From positions 16,944,001-17,008,000 of the forward strand of contig NC_089994.1 in assembly GCF_036417845.1 (NCBI RefSeq): 64,000 nt of DNA, read 5' to 3'. The position numbers and the translations under genes are program-made. Origin of the DNA: Apteryx mantelli. Taxonomy: Eukaryota; Chordata; Aves; Apterygiformes; Apterygidae. This document shows positions 1 to 11,175 of this stretch, in pieces (positions within the stretch are counted from its first letter, which is position 1; each line of letters begins with the position of its first letter). The notes under the pieces are model-generated. The model saw only the letters and a program-made list of their open reading frames with translations, was not told the origin of the DNA and did not search any database.

Positions 1-106
1 CCCTCGGGGCCTGCAAGTCAGCGCTACCGCGGTGGACACATCCCTCCTGCTGGCTTCAGGGTGATTTCTTCTGCAAGCGCAGTGACCGGTTTACTTCTTT
101 CCACAG

Positions 107-276
107 GAAAAGGGAAAACCAAAGAGCCCGCGGGGCCGGACGAGGGCCGAGGGGTGCCGCCGGCGCCGCTGACCGTTCAGTTCCAGATGCAGCTGCTTCG
201 CTGGCCCGCGGCGGCCGAAGCCCAGCAGCCGGCGAGCGCTGCGGCGGCGGTGGCGGCAGCGGGGAAGGTTCATTAG
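107..276 (+). CDS. LRRC43: 3'-terminal coding exon of a plus-strand gene, probably LRRC43 (partial)
   Basis: A splice acceptor (pyrimidine-rich tract ending CCACAG at 101-106) opens a frame entered at codon position 2. It reads GKGKTKEPAGPDEGRGVPP, then PLTVQFQMQLLRWP, then an alanine-rich tail ending AAAGKVH and a TAG at 274-276. A canonical AATAAA follows at 308-313, so this looks like a true terminal exon. The assignment to LRRC43 (leucine-rich repeat containing 43) rests mainly on position: LRRC43 lies directly upstream of B3GNT4 on the same strand in human 12q24.31. No leucine-rich repeat is visible because only the C-terminal tail is inside the window. The basic, alanine-rich composition is partly a GC effect. 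The exon is well supported; the gene name is an inference. Confidence 0.55.
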
Positions 277-307
277 CGCGGGTGTAGCGAGTCGTAGAGG
301 TTAGTGA

Positions 308-313
308 AATAAA
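308..313 (+). promoter_or_regulatory. Polyadenylation signal AATAAA of the LRRC43-like gene
   Basis: A canonical AATAAA lies 32 nt after the stop codon of the upstream terminal exon. The 3' UTR would be very short, with cleavage expected near 325-335, just before the minisatellite region begins. Confidence 0.6.
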
Positions 314-448
314 ACCCACGGAACACTGTGGCTGCCAGTTCAGCACGTACGCGGCCACAGGCTGAATCACCAACGCCAGGAGATGACAGAGTGAGCGTCA
401 TCTGCCCGGGGCCGCTGCGGAGCGGCTGCTGGACTGCTGCGGCGCCGG

Positions 449-1110
449 GTGCAGGGCCGGGGGCGCAGGGCACGAGGTGCAGAGGTTGGTGTGCAGGGTG
501 CAGGGCCCCGTGCGCAGGGTGCAGTGCGCGGGGTGCCGAGCTCGGTGTGCGGTATGTGGTGCGCAGTGTGCTCGGCCCCGTGTGCAGGGTGCAGTGCGCA
601 GAGTGCAGTGCGCGGGGTGCTGAGCTCGGTGTGCGGTATGTGGTGCGCAGTGTGCTCGGCCCCGTGTGCAGGGTGCAGTGCGCAGAGTGCAGTGCGCGGG
701 GTGCCGAGCTCAGTGTGCGGTATGTGGTGCGCAGTGTGCCTGGCCCCGTGTGCAGGGTGCAGTGCGCAGAGTGCAGTGCGCGGGGTGCTGAGCTCAGTGT
801 GCGGTATGTGGTGCGCAGTGTGCCTGGCCCCGTGTGCAGGGTGCAGTGCGCAGGGTGCCGAGCTCGGTGTGGGGTGTGCAGTGCGCAGCATGCTCGACCC
901 CGTGTGCAGTGTGCAGGGCCCAGTGTGCTTGGTCCTGCGTGCAGTGCGCAGGGCTCGGTGTGCAGTGCGCAGGGCTCGGTGTGCAGTGTGTAGGGCTCGG
1001 TGTGCAGTGCGCAGGGCTCGGTGTGCAGTGCGCAGCGTGCGCGGCCCCGCGCGCAAGGTGCCCAGCTCGGTGCGCGGCGTGCAGGGTCCGGCGCGCTCGG
1101 CCCCGCGGGC
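449..1110. repeat. GC-rich minisatellite: 21-bp monomers arranged in 84-bp higher-order units
   Basis: The motif GAGCTC followed by GGTGTGCGG or AGTGTGCGG recurs at 538, 622, 706 and 790, exactly 84 bp apart, then at 860 (a 70-bp, 14-bp-shorter unit). Each 84-bp unit is built from four related 21-bp pieces of GTGCAGTGCGCAG type. From about 950 the array collapses to simple 21-bp monomers, seen from GGCTCG at 952, 973, 994 and 1015. Because 21 and 84 are multiples of three, long stop-free stretches rich in Cys/Val/Ala (plus) and His/Thr/Ala (minus) run through the array in several frames. These are artefacts of the period and are not annotated as genes. Confidence 0.9.
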
Positions 1111-1763
1111 AGCGTGCGGCGCCCGGTGCGCAGGAAGCGCCGCGCACTGTGCAGAGCCGGGCGCGCAGCGCCGGTGCCCGGTGCGCACCGCCCCCCCCGG
1201 GCTGCGCGGCGCCGGCTGCGCGCGGGCGGGGCCGGGGCGGGTCCCGGTGCCGGTGCCGGTGCCGCGCGCTCGTGCGGCGGCTGCAGCGGCTGCCGGTAGG
1301 TGTCGGCGGCGGCTCCGCTGCCCGGGCTCGGCCGGCGGCGGCGGCAGCACCAGCGGGGCCCCGGCCCGGCTCCTGCCCCGGCCGCGCCGTCGGCAGCGCT
1401 TCTTCCCTCCCTTTCCCTTCCCTTCCCGTGGGAAACCTCACCCCCCCCCCCCGGGCCTCGGCGGCGTCCGCGGCTGAGCCTGCGCGCCGGGCCCTTTCTT
1501 TGGGAAGCGGCACCCCTGTCCCGATGGGAACCCGAAAAAAAGGAGCTGGCGCAGGAAGCGCCGAGGCCGCGGCGTTCCCGTGGCGCTGACTCAGGCCGTC
1601 TCGCCCCCGCGCTCCCGTCGCTGCCGGGCCGTCGGCGAGGCCGGACTGCGCTCGCCGCTCGCCTGCAGCTGCGCTTGCGGGCCCGGGGGCTGCGGGGATG
1701 GAAAGGGGAAGAGCAAGTCTGCAGGTGTAATTAATAAACGACTTGTGTTTCTTTAACTCGCAG
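1110..1763 (+). promoter_or_regulatory. CpG island and probable 5' region of B3GNT4
   Basis: Very GC- and CpG-rich sequence with a CCGGTG hexamer run near 1241-1262, GGGCGGGG-type Sp1 boxes near 1224-1235 and a C-homopolymer near 1440-1452. It ends in an AT-rich, pyrimidine-rich acceptor (TTTCTTTAACTCGCAG, ending at 1763). A 5' non-coding exon is expected here. One candidate donor is CCG|GTAGGT near 1293, but I cannot fix the transcription start or the first exon. Confidence 0.5.
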
Positions 1764-1790
1764 GGCCTGGGTTCTGCCCCAGAGACGGAG

Positions 1791-2882
1791 ATGTATCCCA
1801 GGATGAAGAAGCTCGTGCTCTACACCCTGTCACTCGCGCTGCTGGCGTGTTTCTTTTACATGAAGAATGACATTAACTTGGCAGCATTGTCAGGAGACCA
1901 GAAAGTGGAAGTAGCAACTCTCAAGCCTAAGTCTTTGGTCCTGGACCGTGTTGAAGCCAGCAGGTGCTTGCCAAACCTGACCCTTGCCAATTCCTCTCTC
2001 GCCCTCCCAGAGCTTCACCACGTCTTTTTAACATACAAGCACTGCCGGAGCTTCTCCACGCTGCTGAAGCCCTCCAGGTGCAGCGAAGAGACCTTTCTGT
2101 TGCTGGCAATCAAGTCTTCCCCCATCAACATAGACCAGCGGGTGGCGATCAGGAACACATGGGGGAAGGAGGTCTCTATTGGCAGCAAACGCATCCGGCT
2201 GGTATTCCTTCTAGGGCGCTCGGAGGCCAGGATCCAGGCACACCCCCTGCACCAGCTGCTGGCTTACGAGAGCCAAGAGTTTGACGACATTGTGCAGTGG
2301 GATTTCATTGACAACTTCTTCAACCTGACCCTCAAGGAGCTGCACTTCCTCCGCTGGTTCGTGGAGGACTGCCTGCATGCCCGCTTCGTGCTCAAGGGCG
2401 ATGACGATGTCTTTGTCAACACCTACAACATTGTCGAGTTCCTCCGAGAACTGGACCCTGAACAGGATCTCTTTGTTGGTGATGTGATCGCCAAGGCCCG
2501 GCCCATCAGAAACACCAAGGTCAAATACTTCATTCCAGAGTCCATGTACAGAGACCCCTACTATCCTCTGTATGCTGGTGGGGGCGGCTACGTCATGTCT
2601 AGAGAGACCGTGCGCCGCCTCCAGAGCACAGCAGAGGACACGGAGCTCTTCCCGATAGATGATGTCTTTGTGGGAATGTGTCTGGCAAAGATGGCAGTGA
2701 CCCCGAAGAACCACGCTGGCTTTAAGACTTTTGGGATCCAGAGGCCTTTTAATCCTTTTGATCCGTGCTTGTACAAAGAACTGATGGTTGTGCACAGATT
2801 GAACCCCACTGAGATGTGGATCATGTGGACGCTGGTCAAGGATGACAGCATTAGGTGTGCGGTATCGGTAATACACCCCTAG
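1791..2882 (+). CDS. B3GNT4: UDP-GlcNAc:beta-galactose beta-1,3-N-acetylglucosaminyltransferase (B3GNT4-like)
   Basis: A complete 363-aa type II Golgi glycosyltransferase of family GT31 in one coding exon, typical of B3GNT genes. The start is the ATG at 1791 (MYPRMKKL), 27 nt after a good splice acceptor at 1763; the sequence upstream of the acceptor is intron. Residues about 7-23 form the signal anchor. Visible family motifs are AIRNTWG (about 119-125), the DxD-type metal and sugar-nucleotide site KGDDDVFVN (202-210), the glycine-rich AGGGGYVMS (262-270) and [12 protein letters not shown] (287-298). NxT/S glycosylation sites lie near residues 62, 67 and 178. B3GNT enzymes transfer GlcNAc to terminal galactose, building poly-N-acetyllactosamine chains. 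The choice of B3GNT4 over B3GNT2 or B3GNT3 rests on synteny with DIABLO. Confidence 0.9.
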   Translation: MYPRMKKLVLYTLSLALLACFFYMKNDINLAALSGDQKVEVATLKPKSLVLDRVEASRCLPNLTLANSSLALPELHHVFLTYKHCRSFSTLLKPSRCSEETFLLLAIKSSPINIDQRVAIRNTWGKEVSIGSKRIRLVFLLGRSEARIQAHPLHQLLAYESQEFDDIVQWDFIDNFFNLTLKELHFLRWFVEDCLHARFVLKGDDDVFVNTYNIVEFLRELDPEQDLFVGDVIAKARPIRNTKVKYFIPESMYRDPYYPLYAGGGGYVMSRETVRRLQSTAEDTELFPIDDVFVGMCLAKMAVTPKNHAGFKTFGIQRPFNPFDPCLYKELMVVHRLNPTEMWIMWTLVKDDSIRCAVSVIHP

Positions 2883-3765
2883 AGAAGGGGTTGAAAACGA
2901 GGCCCCTGGTGAGCACCGGGGAGTGTTGACTGGTGACGAATACGTGATACTTAGACTAAAAATCAGGTTGCGGTAGAAACATGTCCTCTGCTAACAGACT
3001 GTACTTGAGCCATAGGGTTTTGTTTTGCAATAAGCCCTTTTCTGTCGGTGGGTTCCTGAAGCTGTTGAATTGTCACGGGGAGGGGACGGGACCAGTAGCT
3101 CGTAGCTGTGGTTAGACGCGGTACTGGGACCTCTTTGCTCAGTTCCTCCCAGGCAGCCGGAGCCAGGGAAAGTCACAACTGCCTCATAGCTAGTCACAGG
3201 CGAAGGGAGTGAGGTGCCACCTCCGAGGGAGGTCCTGCAGCACTGGGGCTGCTGCCGGCCTGCCAGGCTCCTGGAGGAAAGCGAGCGATGATTGATGAGT
3301 GACGGAGCACTTGAAATTACCTCTAACCTTTTGAAGTCAAGGCAATGGTGGAAGAAAGACCGGCGCCTGCTGCTGGGTCCACTGCAGCGCAATTCCACTG
3401 TCCCTGGCTAGAAATCCTGCAGGTCCTACTGGGCAGCAGGAGAAAGGGAATGGGGTGGGGAAAAAATGCCTCTGAAATTTAGTGCCTTAATGCAGCAGGG
3501 TAATCCAAGGACTTGGATTCCAACGTGAGCCCTTTGGGTTTTACAGAAGTCTGTTACACGTGTGCTTGCACTGGAAACTTCTGCACAAACACACTTTCTG
3601 GTTGGGTTTGGGAGAAGTATGTCTCAAATAATCACAGTGTTAATTATAACCACAGCGGCTGCAGCTTTTTATGTTGTGTGGGCAGTGTTGGGTGTTTTTT
3701 CTTTTTCTCTTTTTTTTTTTTTTTGTTTGTAGTGTTGGGTTTAAATAAAACAGAGTTTTGAAAGT
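2883..3765 (+). other. B3GNT4: 3' UTR of B3GNT4 with polyadenylation signal
   Basis: Non-coding sequence after the TAG at 2880-2882. AATAAA lies at 3744-3749, preceded by a T-rich tract (about 3709-3724). Cleavage is expected close to 3765. Confidence 0.65.
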
Positions 3766-5690
3766 ATTTGCACAGGAGTATTCTCGGTCCCCTGAAAGCT
3801 AAGAGACCTCAAAGCCAGAGAAACTAAAATCTGGTGCTGGGTATACGCATTAAGGCGCTCTTGATATTGCAGAGAATAAGGTTATGTGGAAATGGAAACT
3901 TGCCGCTTCTTTTGCTGTGCGCGGCTGCCCTTCTCTGCCCCCATCCAGGCAGCAGGTACTAACACGGCGGCAGCAGTTAAGCTCGCTTGTGGAGCTGTAA
4001 ATTTGAGGAAAGATCAAAGGTGAAGCCAAGGCTCGCTTCTGCTTTTATGAAGCTTCTCGGCTTCAGGGTGTCTCAGCGCTAGATCGGAAGGCGGCTGCTG
4101 TGCTGTGTGTGAGCGGTAAGCGGCCAGGAAGCTTCAGTGAAATTTGGGTTGAGAGGAAGTGTCTGATTACAGAACTCGGAGCCTATTTGTGTTGTGCTGC
4201 TGTCATTGCTCTTACACCAGCTGCGAGCTGGAGCTTTCAGATATGCCTGTGATGTGCTTCCAGGAGCTGCCTATTTGCACTGCTTAGAGTGAGGATATCC
4301 TTCTCTTACACCGGAGATTTGGCAAGCTCTCAGGAGGCTGGCGGGCTGCCTTGCCTCCCAGCGCCGTGGTGCAGTACTGTGCTACCTCCAGCTGAGAGAT
4401 TCCTGGCAGTAGTTGGTCCTTGTTCGATCGAGTGTCTTTCCTTCAGCATCGCTGCTCTGTCTGGTTTTTTGACACTGGTGGTGCTGAACAGCGTGGTGCA
4501 ACTTCACTTGTGGCCTTGGCTTGGTAAGGCACTGGGCGTTGTTCTAATTTAGCCCTGCTGCATGACACACAACTTTGTGGTTGGGAGTTGCAACCCTCAT
4601 GTGAGCTGTTTCTGTGCCAGACATGAGTAGGTCTGAAAAAGTCGCTCCTCCAAGGGTGAGCCTCGGTGTGCCCATCTGCAGCGTGGTCTTTGTACAAGCT
4701 GCTACTGCAACTCCTCACTGATTATCACTGCGGCTCTAACAGCGATTAATGTAGGAATCAGCTGTATCTGAGAAATTGTCTGTGTCATTTCAAATGTATT
4801 CAGTGTTGGGTTTGTAAACAAGGCATGATGTCAGGCAGCAAAACCTAGTGACTTCTCTTCTCTGGGCACTGCTGCTTGTTCTAGAGAAGAGACTGGACAG
4901 AGCACGTCTGGTACCACGTGAACTGCCATGGTAGCATTTTTCTGTTCCGCTAGATGTTTCCAAATGCAAACTCAGTAACATAACGTAGAGAGCGAGACTC
5001 ATGGCTGTTCTGGGCTTAGGTGTATTGGCTAATCACTGATGGGCAACTCTCATTTCTTAATGAAGGTGAGGGGCTCTTTTCCACTGTTTTGGAGGTGAGA
5101 TAGAGCCGTTCATGCTCCTCACTCCCTTTTTGACTTGACTGAACTGACTTGTTTTCTCTGTCACATCTGAGGGTCAGTTTTGTGCAGGTACAGCCTGCAT
5201 CCTAGGTAGTGAGAGAAGGGCATACGGTGAAATAGAGAAGCGGGGAAATGAGGGGGAGCTCTGAAAGGGGAAGAATGGACTGCTTCCCGAAGGCCCCGTA
5301 TCAGTGCTCATGTCTTAAGCGGTACCGCTGCCAGGCAAGCATCTGTGTAGTTACTGTGTTACAGGAACACAAGCTGTGGGTGAGCACATACATTTGGGTA
5401 AGCGGCTTGGCAGAAGTTCTTACACTGCAGCATGTAACACAGAACAGATGCGGTTAGAGGCTGACCTGAAGTTACATTTGGCTCTGAGGGAGTTTGTGCC
5501 ACTGCTGCAAATACTCCTCTCGTGGTAGCAGGTTTTCCCACCACTCCAGCCCAAAGACATGTTTGGGGCCCTCTGACCACTAGCGCAGGAGACACTGGTA
5601 TCTTCCTATGTGCTTCGATTCCAGACTGCCATCCTCATCGAATACAGCAGCATCCAGTGAGAAGCAGAAGCAAGGGAGGTTTGTTCTTTT
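3766..5690. other. Intergenic spacer between the convergent B3GNT4 and DIABLO genes
   Basis: Unique, moderately GC-rich sequence. I see no conserved reading frame, RNA gene, tandem repeat or recognisable transposon. The short open frames have neither splice signals nor recognisable protein similarity. Confidence 0.5.
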
Positions 5691-6992
5691 TTACTTAAGC
5701 ATGATAGCTACAAACTTCACATAGTACTGAATAACTGAACTCACTTTTAAAGCCTATTTTTAACCTGCAAGTGTACAACGCTGTAGAGCTGGGACTGCAT
5801 TTGTTCAAAAGGCAGGCAAAATGAGATATAGAAAGGCTCATGTTAGAGCTGAAAAAATTCCTAGTTTAGCACAACTCACAGTCTAGTAACAGTAACCTCA
5901 ACACAGATGTAATGCATCACAATGCTAAGTTGTCTTGAAAAAACTTATTAATGTATGTGTTTTCCTACAAAAACTGATGAATAGGGGTTAACTGACTTAA
6001 AAACTTAACAGTGCTAAAGTTCCAATGGATGCTCTTCTACAAAACAATTTCAGCTTAAGTTTACATTGTCTAGACAATTAATATTGCAAACTTCACACTA
6101 AGCTGTCAAATTAGAAAATGAAAATAGTGAAAGACACTTGTGGTTTTGAAGCCTGCAGTGAAACATTAAGCTTACAAAAAGAGAGAATTAAGTTTATTTT
6201 CTTGAAACTTGGGCTGGAAAGAATTCAAATATGTAAAACTCATTTTTGCTTACTGCTTAGTATAGAAGTCTGCAGCAGTTGCCATAACTACTTTGTTTAT
6301 AACCACAGTATCTTTAAAACCAAATCTCCTTTCCTTCCTGGGGAAAGCAGCTATACTTGAAGCAGTGACTTTTGGGTGCAGGAGATTACTGTATTAAACT
6401 GCAAAACCTCAATAAGAACAACTCGGGTAATTCCATAGAATGTTTTCAGATCTACAGCAAATGTTTCCTCTGATTGCAATTAAGTTTAATTAGATGTAGC
6501 TGTCAGAGTCAGCACCATTACAAACTTTTCAGAGTACAAATAGAAAACAGCACTTAATCCCTTATCCAAAGGGGCACACTCACAATGAGATGCATTTGCA
6601 CAGTTTATTAAAGGTATCTACTAACAGACATCATTTACTTCACAAGTTAAAAATAATGACTTTTAAATACACTTCTTTGGCTGATATCTCATTAGTCTCC
6701 AAGTTAGAGAGATCCCACAAACATATCAAACCATTTGTAGGATCCTCCCAGCAGAGAGACACTTATTAACAAGCTATCCTTGATAGCCATTTTCACATTT
6801 GCATAGTTAAACACTTAACTGAATTGATAAGTATAAACATGATAGGTTACAAACAAGAACAGGGCCTTTCAGATACTTGGAATTGAGTTGATTTAAAAAA
6901 TGGAATCACAGGCTTATTTGAGCACTTTCCCCACTATCCAACACCGACGTTTGAGACCATTCAATTACTCTAAGGTGACCCTTAAGTTCTTC
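5691..6992 (-). other. DIABLO: Probable 3' UTR of DIABLO
   Basis: AT-rich non-coding sequence following the DIABLO stop on the minus strand. Two minus-strand AATAAA signals (TTTATT on the plus strand) are present at 6604-6609 and 6193-6198. Base composition changes near 5,690, which may mark the outer limit. Which signal is used cannot be told from the sequence alone. Confidence 0.45.
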
Positions 6993-9900
6993 TCAGTCTT
7001 CCCGAAGATAAGGGTCCTCACCCGCCTCTGTACTTCCTAAAATACCCTGTGGCAATGAAGATTCCTCTCCTTGAGCTTTTATGAGCTCTTCTGTTTGAGC
7101 TTCAGCTAACTTGGTTTCTGCTTTCTGGGACAGCTGCCGCACTTCTTGCACCTGTGATTTCACTAGCTGAATGTGGCTGCGGGCTGTCACTGAGGCTTGA
7201 TCTGCACCTGAAAAGTAATCATTTAAATACTTTGGGTTAGAGGAGCACTCAGCAAACCTTCAATTAAGAAAGTAATTGTCTATAATTAGCACCTGCTTTG
7301 CTTAGTGTTTCAATAACTCTTGGGCTATCTGAATGCTAAATGTGTTTACTGTTCATTTACCTTATACAACAATATGCCTACTCTGAGATTTTTTGGGCCC
7401 CTAAAATTCTTCTCACCAAAGTGGATTTCAGCCAGTGCCTGATCAGAACGATCAGCAAGCACTAGTGGGTTTGAGAGCTAAGCCCAGCCCAGCCATCGTA
7501 TCATATCAACTTTCTGTCCTTGACCTGTCCTGGACTGGAACCTCCTGACAACTAGAATGTCTGTAGCATTGCTGAACTCGGAAACCCTTGTCCTCCTGTA
7601 CTCCTACAGACTGTCTTTTTCAGCAGTTTCCTCAGGAAGCCGCACTTGCACAGTTACACTGCCCTTGCGTATTCATCTGTTTCCTCCCTTTCTTCTCCCC
7701 CTGCTACAATAACTTTCCTATTTGCCACAAGTCAGCCCATAACTCAGTCTCAGAGCTATCAGTTTTGTGAAAGTTTGTATAGGGGGAGGAAAGACCAAAA
7801 TTAGTATTTCCCTGAAAGGCAAATCTTCTCACTTTTTAGTAAGAAAGAATCCAGCTGGTGAGACCTGCTGGATCCAGGCATCATTAGTTCTACTCCCAGA
7901 ACTGTGATTGAACAGTGCATTTAAAAATGACTAACTTCCTTCAATCATTTTTTGGCATAGGTAGTCTTAATCAAAACAGCATTTGCTGTTTCCAGGTCCA
8001 TCTCTCGGAACACTAGTACTAGACCTGAAGCCAATAAAAGAATACAAGTTCCTGGCACTTCTGAAAACCAGGCACTAGTTCTACATTGGTATGTTAACTG
8101 AGCTTACATTCTGTGCCTCTCTCAACTCCATTCTCTCATACAATAATTACTGCCTAAATGCCGGTGAAAGACTTTGTCAGTATTTTTGCTTGCGACTTAG
8201 TAAGTGAATTACATTAATGCTTTTAACTGTGACTTACCTGATTGATATGCAGCTTCTGCAGCCATCTCTGAAAGACGTAATGCAGTCATCCAGCTGGATT
8301 CCAGCCTTAGATATTCTTGCTGTTTTGTTGTCATCTATGAGTAAAAACAAAGTATTATTTAACTTGATACAGCAGTATCTGAATGTTCTTCTACACAATA
8401 CCTTTGTGGAAAGGTAAGCAAATGATAAGAGAGATTTCTGAGCAGAGTAAACCAGGCAAATTGATGACTGGAGGGATTTGTTTCTTTACCTCAACTCTGG
8501 CTCCTATTACCACCTGCCAAACTGCATCCACCTCTTCTGAATTCATTTTCCCAAGAAGATTTGCGTATTGCTTGTAGAGAGACACCAGTGTATAAACTGC
8601 CTGCAAAGAAATCATTTGACACAATTACGTGGCAATCTATAAATCACTGATGACGTCTCAGTGTTATCCAGCGTTAACTAGGCATAGAAAATAAGAACGA
8701 ACCTGTCTGTATTTAATCCCTATTATTTGAAGTAGGTAACAAGATCTTTAAATAGTTCCAAAGGTGCTTTGCTCTTAAGTTTACTGTTAATTTGAAATGT
8801 GTTGAAAGGAGGAAGATGTGCACTGTGACTCAAACTGCAGAAATTTGATGCTCCAAGGGTGTGCATCATTCTTGGCTTTTTAGAATCCAGAGCACTGCCG
8901 CTCTGAAAGCCAAGTCTGCTACCACTTGTGCTACTCCTTGCAGTACAACGTGCAATCAAACATACTTGTACTGGGCAGCAGAAAGCAGAAATATGTAAAC
9001 GTGCAATAGATCACAGCAACTTTGGGAGTACTGACAGAATTTGCCGTCTTCCTATAGCAGTGCTGTAGGTAACATCTCTTTATATACTTGCCGTACTAAT
9101 AAGTAAACTGGAATGCATATACGCCACTCACATTGAAACAGCAAAATATGGTTTTAATTTTGTAAACGTCAAACTTAAATATGGCTCACTCCATTTTTCT
9201 GATGAAACTCAAGTATTTCATGGCCTAGAAATGGGTCCAGAAGGCAAAGAATATACCTAAGACTACAGGGTGGGGTATCCTAGTTACTCAGTATTAGGTA
9301 TCTGACAACTGCTCAGGGTTTCTTTAGCACCAGTTCTGAGATATAGATCTTCCAGGCTGAAGTCCAAGCTCAAAGCAACAGTCTAAGAAATCTAAAAATA
9401 ACTTCTGTATTTGATGCAGTAAGAGAATGGTAAGCCCGACCCCACTGTTCCCTAGGGACCTGACATCTTCAAACCTTGATGCCTCTGTTACTAAAGTTCA
9501 AAAAAACCAAAGTGCATTTTAACTGTGATTTAATAGGTGCAGTTAGTGCGTAATAATTTAGTATTTTGAGTATTAACTTGCTAGCAGAATGTGTAAATTC
9601 TCAGCTTACCTTTGTATACTCTGTCAAAGCTTCAATCAGTGCATATGTTGTTTGAGAGAGGAGAGTAGATGTACTATCAGTTACTAAGGAAACTGCTCTT
9701 TTAATCAAGGCATCATTACTGAGAGAAATTGAGTTCTGCTTCTGAAAGACAACAAATTTGCATGATCTTTACACTGGTTTTCATATATATGGTAATAGAA
9801 ACAAGCAACAATAGAAAAATCATCATTGTTAATTATAAAGTTGGATAACCTGATGATGAGTAGAGTCAGGAAACAGAACAAAATCTTCCCTTTCTCTGAA

Positions 9901-11175
9901 AGAAAAGGCATCTTTTTCTGCAAGATGTTATTGAAGGTGAGCATTAACCTTCTCATTTTTCTTCCTGAACAACTATGTGGCTTAAACATCTGTGTTCCTG
10001 AGAAAGAATATAACTGTCCTGCTCTATGCATAAGGCTAAGTATTAGCTTGTAAAATGCTGAGCAAGTGGTTTTGAATATTAAACTGTTTCTAATGAGCAG
10101 GTGCTGTATGTTGCTCACTCCTCACACATTACCTCTATGACTGGGACTGCGCACAAGGTAACTCCCAGCCCCACTCCCACAATTTGGTGCCATCGTCCAT
10201 TCAAGCCTGAGAGGCAGCGTCTCCTAACGTTAGCCAACACAGGGAAGCTTTGTCTGGAAATGCAAGAAAAAGTTAAGTGCAAAACATAACCAGTGTGTGG
10301 TGGAAAATAGGTATTGAAGAGAAACAGAACACCCAGAGACTGTCCTAGGTGTCCTAGTCTCTACCAGGTTTCTGTAATACAGCTGCATTATAGTGAATAA
10401 GCAAGTTTGTTTTGAAACCTGTTATATTACCTAAATATAATTGCAAGAAAAAAGACAAGCGCAGTAACTTGCGCATTATTAATCCTCTGAAAGAAAAAAT
10501 TTATCTTGACTTGTCTGGTACCAGCATATTGTTAATATTCATTAATATTGGAAAACAGGGTAAAAAAGCATGCTTAGAAATGGTATACGCAAGTAAGCAA
10601 TATGAGTGATGATTGTTGGCTGTGATCCAGCAACACTTAGGGCCTTCTGCTTTCAGTGAGTTTTATTTACATCCAATGTTGTGCAAGCGTCTGCGGGGTC
10701 AGGGCCTATCACTGAAGCACTAAAGCAAACAAACAGAATTTAGTCATGACAACATTCTTGCTATGGGTTAATATTCTGAAAATAACGGGTCGGTTTTCCT
10801 TCTTTTGTGCTGTGTGTTGAGCTACAGAACATCAATGGATAGCGGCGTGTGGGTATCACGGCTCCCGATTCCAGCTACAGTATTGCATCTGGAAGCAGCT
10901 ACGTTGCGTTACGGTCATTTCTGACGCTGCTGCGGGGCCCCCGCGGTTCCAGGCGCGATTATATTGAGCAAACGAAGCGGAGCAGCCCTGCCAGCCGCGC
11001 CTGGCCGCTGCCGCCGGCTCCGGCAAGGTAAAGCGCCGCACAGCGCGCTCGCGGCCGGCGGGCCCCGCGGAAGCGCGCCCGGCCCGCCGCGGCCCGGGCA
11101 CCCGGAGCGGCGGGGCCGCCGGCGGTACCTGAGGAGGGAGCAGCAGCCGCGGAGCCACCGGCCGCCCGCCGCCAT
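6993..11175 (-). CDS. DIABLO: Diablo IAP-binding mitochondrial protein (Smac/DIABLO), six coding exons
   Basis: Complete 240-aa protein from exons 11175-11129, 10253-10133, 9741-9610, 8600-8490, 8334-8238 and 7207-6993; all introns are GT-AG and phases match. The N-terminus [10 protein letters not shown] with arginine-rich flanks is a mitochondrial targeting peptide. Cleavage after Cys50 would expose the IAP-binding motif AVPV (residues 51-54); the human protein has AVPI. The mature part matches human Smac closely, for example [39 protein letters not shown] and [11 protein letters not shown], and ends in YLRED. Released from mitochondria, the dimer relieves IAP inhibition of caspases. The stretch just before YLRED is divergent and slightly longer than in human. 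The start ATG lies inside a YY1-type GCCGCCATCTTG element, and no upstream in-frame start is needed. Confidence 0.96.

Noticed and set aside
328-1734. Several stop-free stretches of 140-340 codons on both strands
   Set aside because: They run through the 21/84-bp minisatellite and the adjoining CpG-rich DNA. Openness follows from a period divisible by three and from high GC; composition is low-complexity Cys/Val/Ala or His/Thr/Ala, with no splice or similarity support.
1719-1763. A 45-nt intron (CTGCAG|GTGTAA to CGCAG) upstream of B3GNT4
   Set aside because: Too short for a vertebrate intron. The acceptor at 1763 is real, but its partner donor must lie further upstream.
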